From: Mytilus californianus
Lineage: Eukaryota; Mollusca; Bivalvia; Mytilida; Mytilidae
Assembly (NCBI RefSeq): GCF_021869535.1
Contig: NW_026262690.1
Location: 12,263,501-12,327,500 of the forward strand
DNA: 64,000 nucleotides
Direction: 5' to 3'
Shown: in pieces, positions 47,248-59,308 of the stretch
How the letters are laid out: every line of letters starts with the position of its first letter
Numbering within the stretch: position 1 is the stretch's first letter
Notes under the pieces: generated by a model
Databases searched by the model: none
What the model saw: only the letters and a program-made list of their open reading frames with translations
What the model was told of the DNA's origin: nothing
Translations under genes and position numbers: made by a program

Positions 47248-47475
47248 ATGAGCAACACTATGGGTGTCTCAAGTTGAGCAGAAATTGCTTGTCATTCCGG
47301 AACACCTGAATTCACCCCGTATGTTTTGTTGGGTCGCAATCCTTAAACTTAAGTTTGTTTTCTGAGCGTCTAATGGATCATTGTTCGTTTCGATCCCTCC
47401 GTCTATTTTCTTTCGGTAATAATATTGTCTGTTTCTTCGACTCAATGTAGTTGATGGACTCATTGGTATTTTCTT
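47248..47475 (+). mobile_element. Retroelement 3' non-coding fragment
   Basis: GAGCAACACTATGGGTGTCT, ATTCCGGAACACCTGAATTC and GACTCATTGGTATTTTC align with 34085-34300. The minus-strand open frame across it is therefore spurious. Confidence 0.5.
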
Positions 47476-47479
47476 ACAG

Positions 47480-48500
47480 TTATATAACTTCCTTTCCCGA
47501 ACCACGTGACATGTCCACACTGAATTCGGTATCATAAGGTTATATTTTTTCATGGAAAACTTTTTTATCATTAATTTGAGATATTTGCTAATACAAAATC
47601 ATGAGGGAGGTTTCAGATTTCAATTCAATAGAGAAAAGAGTATAATAAATATCTATTAACCGTGCCAATTTCTAGAAGTCTTTTATTTTTTACTGAAATC
47701 CATATTATACCAGCTTCATATATGTATGTTTAGGTTCTACCAACATTGTGTTGTATTACAAGCTCATTATCTTGATACTTTTCTATATACTTATAACAGG
47801 CATTTTTGTATACCAAAAACATGATTTATTTGAACATTCCGATAATCATGATTGAAATTAAAATATATATATATATATACTAATTTGTGGATGAATTATT
47901 TGTTTTCTCTTCAATACATTTCCATTTTCATTTAAGGAATTCTACTGATTATCAATTATTCATAGACTAATATTTTAACTGTATAAATCATTTCTGAAAC
48001 AGCATGATCCTTCCTACAGAACATGATATACTTCTTCATTTTACAAATATAATAAACATTTTCGCATAATCTATTTTGTTGTTTCATAAAAAAGGGGATA
48101 GCAAATAATTTTTGTTTGCTGTAAATCAATTTGAGTTATTACAGTAGGTTTTTAAAAATTTACGTGGAAAAGTCTCAATGGTCATGTTTTTCTCTGACTG
48201 TTAATGACGTCTTTACGCTAAATCCATTGGATGCTGGACGTGTACTGATTGATATTTTTGTCTTAGATACATGATTTTTTTTATTAATTGTTATTGGCTT
48301 TGAACTAGCTATCAGAAACTGCGAGCACTCTCAGATCTGTACTTAGTGTCTTTTTTTATGTTAGGAATGAGGGACAGATAAATACCCTGCCACATCCGGT
48401 CTGTGTTTTTGTTTGATGTTTTTCTGCTTTGTATAGATCTGATCAGTTAAGCCTTTTTCAACAGATTTTTTTAGTTTTGTTCTTATGTTGTGCTGTTACA
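47480..48500. other. No recognisable gene
   Basis: AT-rich with a TA microsatellite near 47864. Confidence 0.5.
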
Positions 48501-48509
48501 CTACTTCCC

Positions 48510-48780
48510 AGGTTAGGGAAAGGGTTGAGCGCTCACAAACATGTTTAACGCCGCCACATTCTTTATGTGCCTGTCCTAAGTCAGGATCCAGTAGTTCAGT
48601 GGTTGTAGTTGGTTCATGTCTGTCATATTTGTTTTTCGTAAATTGTTTTGTTATAAATTAGGCCGTTAGTATGGGTTTTCTCATTGTTGAAGGCCTTATG
48701 GTTGCCTATAATTACTTACATTCTCTTCATTTGAACTTTGGTGGATAGTTGTCTCATTGACAATCATACCACATCTCCTT
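48510..48780 (-). repeat. Family A repeat
   Basis: Reverse orientation: GGTTGAGCGCTCACAAACAT, GTGCCTGTCCTAAGTCAGGA, ATTAGGCCGTTAG, GTGGATAGTTGTCTCATTGA and CATACCACATCTCC. A short internal deletion removes the CTATAAAAGGCCCC block. Confidence 0.8.
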
Positions 48781-49141
48781 TTTTTATATCAATAGTCATT
48801 TGCCGTATATGTTAGTAATAAATAATCTCAGTCTAGTTAAATAGCTCAATGGAACTGGCTAGATAATAGTTTATTCAGTTTAAGGTTAAAGCTGAATGCA
48901 TTCATTTCATAACGTGAAGAAACATTCATGACCTGCATGTACGAAAGGAGAGGCTCTATAATTCAATTTATATCCTGTCATCTATGATGAATTTATTACT
49001 ATCTACTACGGCTTTTTTGTTGGCGTGTTTGTTAGATTAATTTGTATGGTTGTTTGTATTTTTTAGTCAGTTGTGTTGTATGTCTGTGATGCATGTTGTC
49101 ACAGTTTTGTCTGCTGGATCACAATTATTTTCACATTAACC

Positions 49142-49490
49142 TATTATAAAATTGAGAATGGAAATGGGGAATGTGTCAAAGAGACAACAACCCGACCACA
49201 GAACAGACAACAGCAGAAGGCCACCAACAGGTCTTTTTTAATGCAGCGAGAAATTCCCGCACCCGGATGCGTCCTTCAGCTGGCCCCTAAACAAATATAT
49301 ATACTAGTTCAGTGATAATGAACGCCATACTAAACTCCAAATTGTACACAAGAAACTAAAATTAAAAATAATACAAGACTAACAAAGGCTAGAGGCTCCT
49401 GACTTGGGACAGGCGCAAAAATGCGGCGGGGTTAAGCATGTTTATGAGATCTCAACCCTCCCCCTATACCTCTAGCCAATGTAGAAAAGT
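49142..49490 (+). repeat. Family C repeat, near complete
   Basis: TATTATAAAATTGAGAATGG, GAGACAACAACCCGACCACA, CCGCACCCGGATGCGTCCTT, GGCTCCTGACTTGGGACAGG, AATGCGGCGGGGTTAAGCAT, then GATCTCAACCCTCCCCCTAT. Confidence 0.9.
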
Positions 49491-49729
49491 AAACGCATTA
49501 CAATACGCACATCAAAATTCAGTTCAAGAGAAGTCCGAGTCTGATGTCAGAAGATGTAATCAAAGAAAATAAACAAAATGACCATAATACATAAATAACA
49601 ACAGATTACTAGCAGTTAACTGACATGCCAGCTCCAGACTTCAATTAAACTGATTGAAAGATTATGTCTTCATCATATGAATATCAGGCACAATCCTTCC
49701 CGTTAGGGGTTTAGTATCATGTTTGTTTG

Positions 49730-49985
49730 GGTTGCTCACCTTATTTTGTCAATATAACGGATCTAAAAACTACTGTCATACAAATGGGAGGTTTAGCTAG
49801 CTATAAAAGCAGGTTTAACCCAACACATTCTTCGCAAAATGCCTGTACTAAGTCAGGAGTATAGCAGTAACTGTTATTTTTCACTTGTTACGTTGATTGA
49901 TAGCGTTTGGTTTTGTCAGTTTTTATGGACTTCCCCCGTTTTGAATTTGCCTTGGAGTATTTCTGTTATATTTTTTACACCAGAT
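49730..49985 (-). repeat. Family D repeat
   Basis: Plus strand TGTCATACAAATGGGAGGTT, AGCAGGTTTAACCCAACACA, TGCCTGTACTAAGTCAGGAG and GACTTCCCCCGTTTTGAATT, the reverse of family D. Confidence 0.75.
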
Positions 49986-50054
49986 GCTTTTATTGAAATA
50001 TATATATTCTTGAAACTCGTTGGTATATATATGGATCTACTTTGAAATTGTTTA

Positions 50055-50260
50055 CCAACTGTGTGCATCTCCCTCAGTCTTAATTGATCTTAGATGGATT
50101 TGGCTATTAGTTTCAGATCTTTTTCGGTTCATACAGCTCTTCAACTGATTCGGTCCTTATACATCCTGGGCTTCCAAATATTCGGCTTTGAGTGTTCCTG
50201 ATGAAGTAAAATCCAGAAAAGCGATTCGGACGCATGAAATTTAATTTGTTATTTTCATTT
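50055..50260 (-). repeat. Family E repeat
   Basis: Plus strand TTAGATGGATTTGGCTATTA, TTATACATCCTGGGCTTCCA, GAGTGTTCCTGATGAAGTAA and CCAGAAAAGCGATTCGGACG. Confidence 0.75.
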
Positions 50261-51100
50261 TTTAATACGTTCAGACGTTTTTTTTTTTAATTAATATTTG
50301 GCACGTATGTTTACAATAAAAATCTATCATTACGGTTCTTGAATAGTGCACTCATAACAAAATCTAATAATTATTAAATATGTAGGTTAGGGAGTTTAAT
50401 GATATACCTTTTTTCTTAATCATAGCGTCTTAAATGACATTTGTGTTACTTATATACTGCATTTATTGCTGTAAGTTCCAGAGATAATTCTCCCATAAAT
50501 AACATGATAAGACATATTCTGTAAACTTGTACATTTTATCCCAACTACATTGTTTTGGACGGAAACGGTAATTTCTGTGTGAACAGATTCTCAAATACTA
50601 AGATACTTATAATCATATCTGTTTTAATCTTTGGTATATTTCCAGACAAATCCATTGTAATTAATTCAGTAATCACCAGACAATACGATTTGACCAATAA
50701 AGAACTATTCAGATTATTTAGTTTAAATAAGTTGCTACTTATTACCTATGTAAATAATAAATACTGAACTGTTAGGAGGGTGACTTAACAGTGCTTGCTC
50801 GACTGCAAGATTAACTTATGAACATTGCTGAATTCACCATCAACGGAAAATATATGAACATATCTTGTATACACTTGACAAGACAAAACAGCAGATACTA
50901 AGAGCAAAACGGCCGTTCAGTTGAAATCACATTTATAAGGGTTTTCAATCTACTCCTTATAGTAAATCTTACATGAGTATCAACTTAAAATTGTAAAAAA
51001 AGTAACCGAAATAGGTTTAATTCTGCTGTTTACAAGAAATGTGAGCACCAATGAGAAAAAAAACCCATACCGTACAGTCAGCTATAAAAGGCTCTGAAAG
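50261..51100. other. No recognisable gene
   Basis: AT-rich; a diverged family A trace (AACCCATACCGTACAGTCAG, CTATAAAAGGCTCTGA) lies at 51064-51100. Confidence 0.45.
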
Positions 51101-51109
51101 ACAAAGCAT

Positions 51110-51640
51110 TCATTCATTCGAATCACATCAGACAGTCACGTCTCAGTCATTACAACTGGAAGGACGTGCTGGGTCAGCTCCTCTTTACCCGCTATCTACG
51201 ATGTTGGTTTACTGAAAGATGGATCAACGACTTACTACTCTCGATGACAGAAACCAATCCAACGCTGTACAGTACGTTCATAAACTTTTTGTTTTGCGTA
51301 AATACCCGCGTTATCATATACTCCGTAACACCCATCATGGGGGAGAATGTATGCCGACTGACGTCCGAGGGTCTGTATCGTAGGTGTTGGATAATGGACC
51401 GCCATTTCACTGTCTACTTACGACTTTGGTCATGATAAAGCTTCCTGTCATCGTTATTACTATGTCCGAGACCCATCGACCAGTACTTCATCATCGTGGT
51501 TAGCGGGCTGCCAAGCTGACCAACCTGGCAATGAAAGCAGTCATTGTGAAGGAAGTAGATTGCAACCAAACAACAATAGTCAAAACCAAATCAATCCAGC
51601 AAAACCAAAATGGCCGCCTTGTTCCAGCTTGACAACAACA
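51110..51640 (+). pseudogene. Unidentified coding-like remnant with frameshifts
   Basis: GC-richer than its surroundings and open in alternating frames. The stretch 51166-51435 is open in one frame. An overlapping frame reads DDRNQSNAVQYVHKLFVLRK then YPRYHILRNTHHGGE. A later stretch reads YDFGHDKASCHRYYYVRDPS, SSWLAGCQADQPGNESSHC and SQNQINPAKPKW. I do not recognise the protein; a decayed transposon or host pseudogene is possible. Confidence 0.3.
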
Positions 51641-51739
51641 AAAACATTTAAATGCTCACCAAACGACTTCGGGTACCGAGCCGACCGTGCGAGGGCTTTA
51701 AAGCCCTCAAGGTCGTTAAACACTTCCATCATCATCAAG

Positions 51740-51990
51740 CGTGAAACAATTCAAATAATAACACCAAAGGCCTTTTATTCAGTAGTTGTCGTTTGTTGCT
51801 GTATATCATATTTGTTTTTCGTTAATTATTTTGTACATAAATCAAGCCGTTATTTTTTTGTTTTCTTTTGTAGCTTGCCATGCGGTATGGGTTTTGCTCA
51901 TTGTTGAAGGCAAACGGTGATCTACAGTTACGTCATTTAGTCTCTGGTGGCTAGTTGTCTTATTGGCAATCAAACCACATCTTCTTATAT
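51740..51990 (-). repeat. Family A repeat, partly deleted
   Basis: Plus strand CAGTAGTTGTCGTTTGTTGC, GCCATGCGGTATGGGTTTTG, CTCATTGTTGAAGGC and GGCAATCAAACCACATCTTC. Immediately left, GTGCGAGGGCTTTAAAGCCC resembles a diverged unit of the 93 bp satellite in reverse. Confidence 0.75.
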
Positions 51991-51994
51991 TTAT

Positions 51995-52770
51995 GTAAAC
52001 ATCAATTCGAAATAGCTTTACTCATCGAATTGACACAAAACACATACACAACTAGCATCAAGACAAAAGACACAAAGTACTGATATAACAGTACTCACAG
52101 ATACTAAATGCAGTCAGGATTCTATTTCGACGTAGTAGGGATGACGCGTTGCCAATTTAGCTCTTGAAAACCGATAAATTTATCCACATTGCGATCCTTA
52201 TATGCCAGTTGTATTTTAAAAGACAAATGTATCTACTAGCTATTGAGCATCATTTAATGTACTTTTCTGCATTCAGTCAACTTAAAAACTATTGTCTGAT
52301 CGGTTGTCAGGTGAAATTTTCGAAAGTTCACAAACATTTAAAAAAAATCGAATAAAGGATTATGTACCCTTGTGTTGCTTCAATGCTAAACAAATGGAAA
52401 TTTTATAGAAAATCCACAGCCTTTCCCCTTGTACTCTCATATTTGGCAATGCAGTACTTGATAGATAGAGGATTATTGCAAGTACTTTTAGTAAATATGT
52501 GTTATTCAAACACACATACTCTGTTGTTATGACTCATTAGAAAGGTATTTCACTTAATCCATATATTTCATTCTTTAGTACTGTGAATTTTTAATGTTAT
52601 TAAATCAACCTGTTGCCTAAATATATAAAAATAATAGAATCTGAAGCTAGATAATGTATCAAATATATTTGCTTTATACGTTTTCAATACAGAAATTATA
52701 GTCAACTCAAACACGCCCGAACATAAAAAAGATGCACTCGACTTTCCCTTTTAGATGCAATAAAGGCAAC
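51995..52770. other. No recognisable gene
   Basis: AT-rich, nothing recognised. Confidence 0.5.
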
Positions 52771-52782
52771 AGTAGTATACCG

Positions 52783-53070
52783 CTGTTTGAAACTCATAAA
52801 TCGATAGAGATAAAAACAAATCCGGGTTACAAACTAAAACTGAGGGAAACGCATCAAATATAAGAGGAGAACAACGACACAACAAAAACACAACATTAAA
52901 ATGTAACACACACACAAACGAACTATAATATAACAATGGCCATTTTCCTGACTTGGTACAGGACATTTTAAGAAAAAAATGGTGGGTTGAACCTGGTTTT
53001 GTGACATGCCAAACCTCCCGCTTTTATGGCAACGTCAAACACAACACCAAAACGACAACATCACATGACA
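52783..53070 (+). repeat. Family D repeat variant
   Basis: AACTCATAAATCGATAGAGA, TTTCCTGACTTGGTACAGGA, GGTGGGTTGAACCTGGTTTT and CCAAACCTCCCGCTTTTATG. Confidence 0.7.
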
Positions 53071-53189
53071 GGACCACAATACAAATAAATGGGAGAACAT
53101 TATTGCCCATTTTTTGGATTTTTTCCGAAAAAACTGTCGACGAGGGCAGAGTTGCAAATTAATGCTTTAGACAGATCAATTATGCTTAT

Positions 53190-53332
53190 TAGGCCAGCTG
53201 AAGGACGCCTCCGGGTGCGGGAATTTCTCGCTGCATTGAAGACCTGTTGGTGACCTTCTGCTGTTGTCTGTTCTATGGTCGGGTTGTTGTCTCTTTGACA
53301 CATTCCCCATTTCCATTCTCAATTTTATTATG
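53190..53332 (-). repeat. Family C repeat, 5' part
   Basis: Plus strand AGGCCAGCTGAAGGACGCCT, CCGGGTGCGGGAATTTCTCG, GTCGGGTTGTTGTCTCTTTG and CCATTCTCAATTTTATTA, the reverse of the family C start. Confidence 0.85.
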
Positions 53333-53339
53333 CACAAAA

Positions 53340-53948
53340 AAAGATCCACTTGGATTTGAACCTGCCACAATCGAATGTTTTATGAAAATTTGTCCATAAT
53401 ATAAAAGTTTACAAATATCTCGAAGCTCCATACTATAATTTAAGTAAAACACGTATATAAGATGCATAAATTCCTAAATTAAGCACCTTTATTAAACTTT
53501 TAAAGCCCATAGAAACATATGTAAACAATTCAAATATACCAATTTGGCTTTTGTCACCTTCTCTAACAAAAAGCTCCATTTCTTTTGTTTAATTTCAACT
53601 GGGTTTCCTCCTGTAAATGTCCTAAATGCTAGTTCAAAGACAATTGCAAATGATAAATAAATCCTGTTCCCCTAGACTTAAGTATCAATCAGTATGCATC
53701 CAATGAAATAAGTGTAAAGACATCATAGACAATCTTAGAAGAGCATGACCTTGTGTTAAGCCAAAATATAAGTACATAATATCGATTGGCTGTAAGAACG
53801 AAAGTTTTCATAACTGTATAGCATATTTGTAATGCTTTAATTGATTGAAACCATTGTTAATACCGATATATTAATTCTGCAGTATTAAATTGATAACCTT
53901 CAAAAATAAGTTTATCAAAGAATCCACAAGTTTGGATTGATTGTACAT
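53340..53948. other. No recognisable gene
   Basis: AT-rich spacer. Confidence 0.5.
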
Positions 53949-53951
53949 CTA

Positions 53952-54533
53952 AAGGAGGAGTAGGGGCAATAAGGCCCTTATTTGGCCCAAATACAAGTGC
54001 AAATTTAAAGTTATAAAACATATTTTTAAATTTGTCCTAACCGTTAGACTAAGGTAAAAGGTATATAAAATATAAAAACAAATGTAATATTTAACGAGTT
54101 ACCATGACAACAAAACATGACGAAATTTGTATATTTTGTAAAATTTCTTGATTTTCCTTTTTTTTCATAAAATTTTAAGTATATTTTATATTGGCAAAGT
54201 ATGTGCACACCCAAGAAACAACTTCGGATTAAGTGAGATTATGTCAATGGTTATAATAAAGCTTCTCTTAAATTATTTTGTTGTTTCTTGGCTGCTCACG
54301 ATGTTTCCATCATAGAAATAACGATTGAAAACTGCATAAATTCTGTATTTTCATTGTTTTCATGAAAATGGTAAATATCATGACGTAATTGTGACGTCAT
54401 CAGTCAAAAATCCTCTGTTTTTCATTTATATTTCTTGACTCTATGCATTTCCAAACATTATGTGAAATTTGATAGAGTTGTCAAACATTTAATTTTTCTG
54501 GGCCAAAACCGGGCCTTAATGCCCCTACTCCTT
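53952..54533. mobile_element. TA-flanked terminal-inverted-repeat MITE, 582 bp
   Basis: Left end AAGGAGGAGTAGGGGCAATA then AGGCCC; right end GGGCCTTAATGCCCCTACTC then CTT. These are inverted repeats of about 24 bases, with a 3 bp difference at the left. TA precedes and follows (53950-53951 and 54534-54535), the duplication typical of Tc1/mariner-type insertions. Internal sequence is AT-rich and non-coding. Confidence 0.8.
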
Positions 54534-54539
54534 TACGTC

Positions 54540-56450
54540 ATATATAAATAACAATACCCTACAAATTATGATGTGATATCCAGTTTGTAATAGAATTATA
54601 TAGTTACAGTCTAACTTGTAAATCAAATATTTGTATCTATGAAAGAATTTAGTATACGTTTTAAGTCATTTGTTGTAACAAAATCCCCCACTTAATCATT
54701 TACCCGTTATACATGTATAAATAAATAATTTGTGGTTTCGGATGCTGTTTTTTTTTCCTCAGCGTTAATTATACAGATAATCTAAACCTCGCATGTGTGA
54801 GATATATCATAAAGTTCTTAATTTTATTTTCATTAATGTAATCACACATAAGCTTTATTTCAAACTGGGGTTTGAATATAACAGTGTCTTCATAATAAAC
54901 TTTCAAAAGCCTGCCTAAATTAAGTGTTTTTAAAAATATTGCTTCTCCGATCGATAAATTTTAGACGGAATCTGACAACACTTAATGTGTATTATTATGT
55001 TCTTTTCGTATTTTTAAGCTTTATTTACATTCTATATGTTTTTTAAAACAGATGTTCACATAAAACCAAACCGTTTACATAACTTTGTATGGCATTCGAT
55101 ATATTGCAAATAACTGGGAAGAGAATCAAATGTTACAAATGTTATATTAATTTGTGGTTTAAAGTTCGCAAGTTTATGTTCGCCTGAATGCATGATTATT
55201 TAGTTAAAATAAAAATCTCCAAAAAGGCAGATTAACAAAATAAAAGATATAACAATACTAATGTATTTTGATTAAGTTTGTTATCATATGAATCTCTTGT
55301 GAAAATTACCCCCAAAATAGTATGTAGTTGTAATTTCTATTTTGTATGAACATCTTAAATCCTTTAAAGAATTAAAACTTTGGTTTTATCCAATTTTACA
55401 AATTTGTTTATTTATTTAATTATACGGAAGAAAAAGCTCGTCAATTGGTATTAGATAAACATGCATTTTATCTTGTTCCTCGCAAGATGTGAAACATGAA
55501 GGCCAGAATTTGTATACCCTGTTATACAGTAAGCATGGGGCTCGTGCATTCGCGGTTGTTAAACTAATATTTGTTTAGCTTATGTATACCAGTTTGATAC
55601 TGGATACGCCATTATGAGTTCAATAATCTATAACATTGAATGAAGAGACAGTGCATAGATTTTAGTTTCATACGATAAACATGCCATCTTAAAACTGCTG
55701 CGTAACAAATATCGGTTCTCATTGGTTGCCTTATGGCCCGAGAACACAGTTATTTCGTAGTGCATTTCTTTTAGACAATAAATTCAAATTAAAAAAATCG
55801 CACCTGCTCTATCTCAAAAAGATTTTTACAGTGTAGTGTACTACTATTGATAAAATAATATCAAAATTATAGAAACTTCTACCAGCTCTAACTCAAAATA
55901 TTGACAATTCTGTGTTAAGGGGGGCTAAAATTCAGTTTGACAGCTTCAGACATTCTAATTTTTGACCTTTTTTAACTGGGCCAAATCACTACTTAACATA
56001 AAGATTCAGCACTCAATTTTGTTTTAACATGTAATTTCATCCCCTTACTTAATAGTTCATGCATAAAATATCAAGAAATAAATTGGGAAAGTGTATCAAA
56101 AAAAATGCAAGTTATACACTGTTCACACTAGGGACTATATTCGAGAAAACGAAAACAGACAACGAAAACCAAAGGACGATAACTGTGTCCTTGGACCTTA
56201 TGATGTGGGATAGATTCTATTGGCTAAAATGAGATATAGAATTGGGAACATGTCCCGGACAGGAAAAGATACAAAATACGGACAAAAGTACAATACCATT
56301 CAATATCCGATCCGATATCCGATCAATGCATATTTTTGCATTTACTGGTTTAGCTTGCTTACAATGTCGAGTCAAATTCATATAATGATTGATAAATAAG
56401 AAAAGGCGCAAAGATGAACAAGTTTCTGAGTGATCAGCTGACTTTATATC
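54540..56450. other. No recognisable gene
   Basis: AT-rich. No recognised coding or repeat signature, apart from diverged low-complexity stretches. Confidence 0.5.
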
Positions 56451-56459
56451 TATATTACT

Positions 56460-56630
56460 AAATGAATAGAGTTGAAATTGGGTGTCGCGTTTTCTTCTTT
56501 CACATAAAATCCACGAATATCTATATTACTAAATGAATCTATATTACTAAATGAATCTATATTACTAAATGAATAGAGTTGAAATTGGGTGTCGCGTTTT
56601 CTTCTTTCACATGAAATCCACGAATATTGT
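56460..56630 (+). repeat. Compound tandem duplication
   Basis: AATGAATAGAGTTGAAATTG, GGTGTCGCGTTTTCTTCTTT and AAATCCACGAATAT occur twice (56461 and 56569), separated by TCTATATTACTAAATGAA units (four in all counting 56449). Confidence 0.92.
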
Positions 56631-56669
56631 TTTATACCACAAAGGGGTAATGACCAGCGTAGTTTATTA

Positions 56670-57640
56670 TGTGTTCATTTCAAGATCTTTTGGGGGTATT
56701 TGGGGGTTAAAATCGGAAAAAAAGCCAGTTCGGATCGACCGTCCTTCACGACGTTCGGCTCTGAAATTTACGTGCCGTCATCATTTCCGTCATTGCATAT
56801 CTGCCCAGCAAAATTAAATTTTATTTCGTAGCAGATACGGTAAATATTGACCTTACACTGAAACACTTTGTGATACACATTCCCTTGACGCTCTCAGCAA
56901 TTTAACAACATATTTTTACACGTCAAGAGCTTTTCCTTCCGGGGAACCGCATCAATTCAACATGCAAAGGGTGGGGGGATTACTTCAGTTTTCGGTTGAA
57001 AATGGGTAAGTGCGGCTGAAATGTGACCCACCCCCATTCATATATTAATGCAAAAAATTTTCAGCCCACTCATATATGGGGGTGGTTCTGAGCACGGAAA
57101 CACCAGAAATCAGGTGCGGATCCAGGATTTAATGTTAGGGGGTGCAAAAAATATTGTTCTGCGGAACAGAGCATGTTGCGAAATATTTTTGGGTAAATTA
57201 GCAAACATTTACGTGTCGTCATCATTTCCGCTTTGTCTGCAAGTATTATGGTCTGCTCAGCAAAAAGTATACCCTAGAGGGTGGGGGGATTACTTTGGTT
57301 TTCGGTTAAAAATGGGTACAGAAGTACGGCTGGAATGTGACTCCCCATTCATATATTAATGCATAAAATTGTCAGCCCACTCATATATTGGGGTGGTTCT
57401 GAGCACGAAAACACCTGAAATCAGATGCGGATTGACTGTCATGCGCACCTGGATTTTTTATCATTCAATGTTTTCCCTATGTGTTCAGTACACAAAATTT
57501 ATAACCAAATTTTTTGGGGGATTGGCAAAACTGCTAGAAGTGCTAGACAGATTTTTCTTTTTTACCAAATCAGGGTCAGGATATTTTTTGTAAAAAATCC
57601 CAGTCAGTTTATGTCACCAATTAAAGGTATTTATAAACAC
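56670..57640 (+). repeat. About 310-450 bp repeat in 2-3 diverged copies
   Basis: GGGTGGGGGGATTACTT with TTTTCGGTT and AAAATGGGTA occurs near 56968 and 57279. CCCATTCATATATTAATGCA with TCAGCCCACTCATATAT and GGTGGTTCTGAGCACG occurs near 57035 and 57345. TTTACGTGCCGTCATCATTT is at 56766 and its TTTACGTGTCGTCATCATTT partner at 57208. Open frames inside are repeat-derived. Confidence 0.8.
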
Positions 57641-57649
57641 ATATTATTT

Positions 57650-58865
57650 TGATCAGTGCAATGCATCCAGGGTATAACAATGACATATCCTATGATTAGA
57701 TCACAAACGCCAATAGTTTCTGTCGGGAAGACTATTCTGTTGGGTGTCATATTGAGTGGTGGTATTTCGTCTGTGACACGCTTCAAAAACATTTAAGATC
57801 TTAATATCGCCTTACACCAAAACTATATATCTTCAAATTATGAACCAAAGTATATTTCGCGGGTATTTTCTAGTATTTCTGGAATGACAACACCAAAGCA
57901 TTTTAAATTCAAAACGAAGCCTCCTTCTATCAATCAGCATGTTCTGTTAAAATTGTGAGGGAAATGGTTAAAATAAATTTTAGTTATTGTAGGAAGTTTT
58001 CATGGACAAACTACATTATACCATAAAACGTCCCGTCTAAGACGGGTTGTATACAAACTTATGAGTATACACATAACGGAGATAAATAACACCTTTTCCA
58101 TACTTAAACCACCACATAGACCACATCTTACTTAAAATTATGATACAGCGAAGCACTCCAAAGCTTTTTGGAAAGCTAAAACTTGTTGGTCTTTTATGAT
58201 GCAGTGAATACAAAATTTAAAAAATTTCTCAAAAACTCATTTTCACCTGTATAGAAAAGTATTTCATATTTTCACACCCGATTCATCCATCAGCTTAGAA
58301 AAATATGTTCAGTAGATGATGTATTTTTTGTCTAATCACAGTGTTCCGATACAATGACCTAAGTAGGGTACGCAAAAAAGTAACCTAGTTCTCGGAAAGT
58401 AAATACTACCATGCCACTTTGGTACCCTGTTGACTTGACACAAAACAAAGTAGGACTACAACACACTTAAATTATAATAAATTCGGACTAGTAGACAAAT
58501 TTAGATACATGTTAGAGTATGAAAACGATATGATAAGAAAATTAATCAACTTGAATCAATTTACAAAATTACAAATCTAAACAGTCAGATATAAAAAAGG
58601 TAATTAAGGAATGTTGTTTTCAGCAATTTCTGCTCCACTCTCACATCCGTCCTGCACCCGACGAAAAAAGACCGATAATATAGAAACCAAGTAAGAAAGG
58701 ACGTACTCTGACATAAAGCTATTGCATGCAGAGAAAACTGTCCACCTACTTCACTGTGCTACTTCATCAGATGACAAAACGATTACTAGAAATTAACGCT
58801 TAAATAAACCCGCGGGTGTGTTCTTGTATTAAATAAAAGGGTAACAAACTATTGATTTTGAAAGC
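57650..58865. other. No recognised feature; lies just beyond the copy 3 splice donor
   Basis: This is the first 1.2 kb of the intron predicted for esterase copy 3. No second exon is apparent. Sequence near 58020 (AAACGTCCCGTCTAAGACGG) is locally palindromic. Confidence 0.4.
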
Positions 58866-58872
58866 ACCTTAC

Positions 58873-59308
58873 CTTTAACTGGAATATACAAATTTAGTAT
58901 CAGGCAATCCTCAGTTTTATACAAAAGGTGTGGTTCTACTCGTCTCAAACGGTTAACATACTGTTTTGAACTGTTTGTATTTAACTTTTTCACACCATTA
59001 ACCGACTGCGGACATATCCCACGATAACTCCTGTCAGAGAATATTCTATTTAAAAGCCACTTTTCCAGAGAACTTGCTGGTGGGATAAATCTCATTTTAT
59101 TACCTTTCATTGAAGCATACTGAAATCCACTAAGTACCTCAACTGGACGTAATGTTTTATCTATAAATGGTCTTATCATACCAATACAACTACCATATCG
59201 GGTATAATACACACGCGGTTCTATCCTATAATTCCATACTCCGTAAGATTCTACTAAAATCAAAATTTTTAGAAACTTGAACATTAATAATTTTGAAACA
59301 TTCTCCAT
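58873..59308 (-). CDS. Neuroligin/carboxylesterase-like first coding exon, copy 3
   Basis: Same length as copy 1 (436 nt, phase 1). The ATG at 59308 gives MENVSKLLMFKFLKILILVES, a signal-peptide-like start that differs from copy 1. From WNYRIEPRVYYTRYGS to SYRGICPQ the protein is almost identical to copy 1; it then diverges before converging again at KQYVNRLRR and TEDCLILNLYIP. The donor is AAG|GTAAGG. The frame is intact. In the 35 kb to the left, as far as copy 2, I see no further esterase exon. That is unexpected for an ordinary independent gene, although exons shorter than about 60 codons could be missed. Confidence 0.82.

Noticed and set aside
47269-47571. 100-codon minus-strand open frame
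   Set aside because: The opposite strand aligns with the non-coding tail of the retroelement at 34085-34300, so the frame is accidental.
51560-51907. 115-codon open frame
   Set aside because: Runs from an unassigned island into a reversed family A repeat; no single plausible protein.
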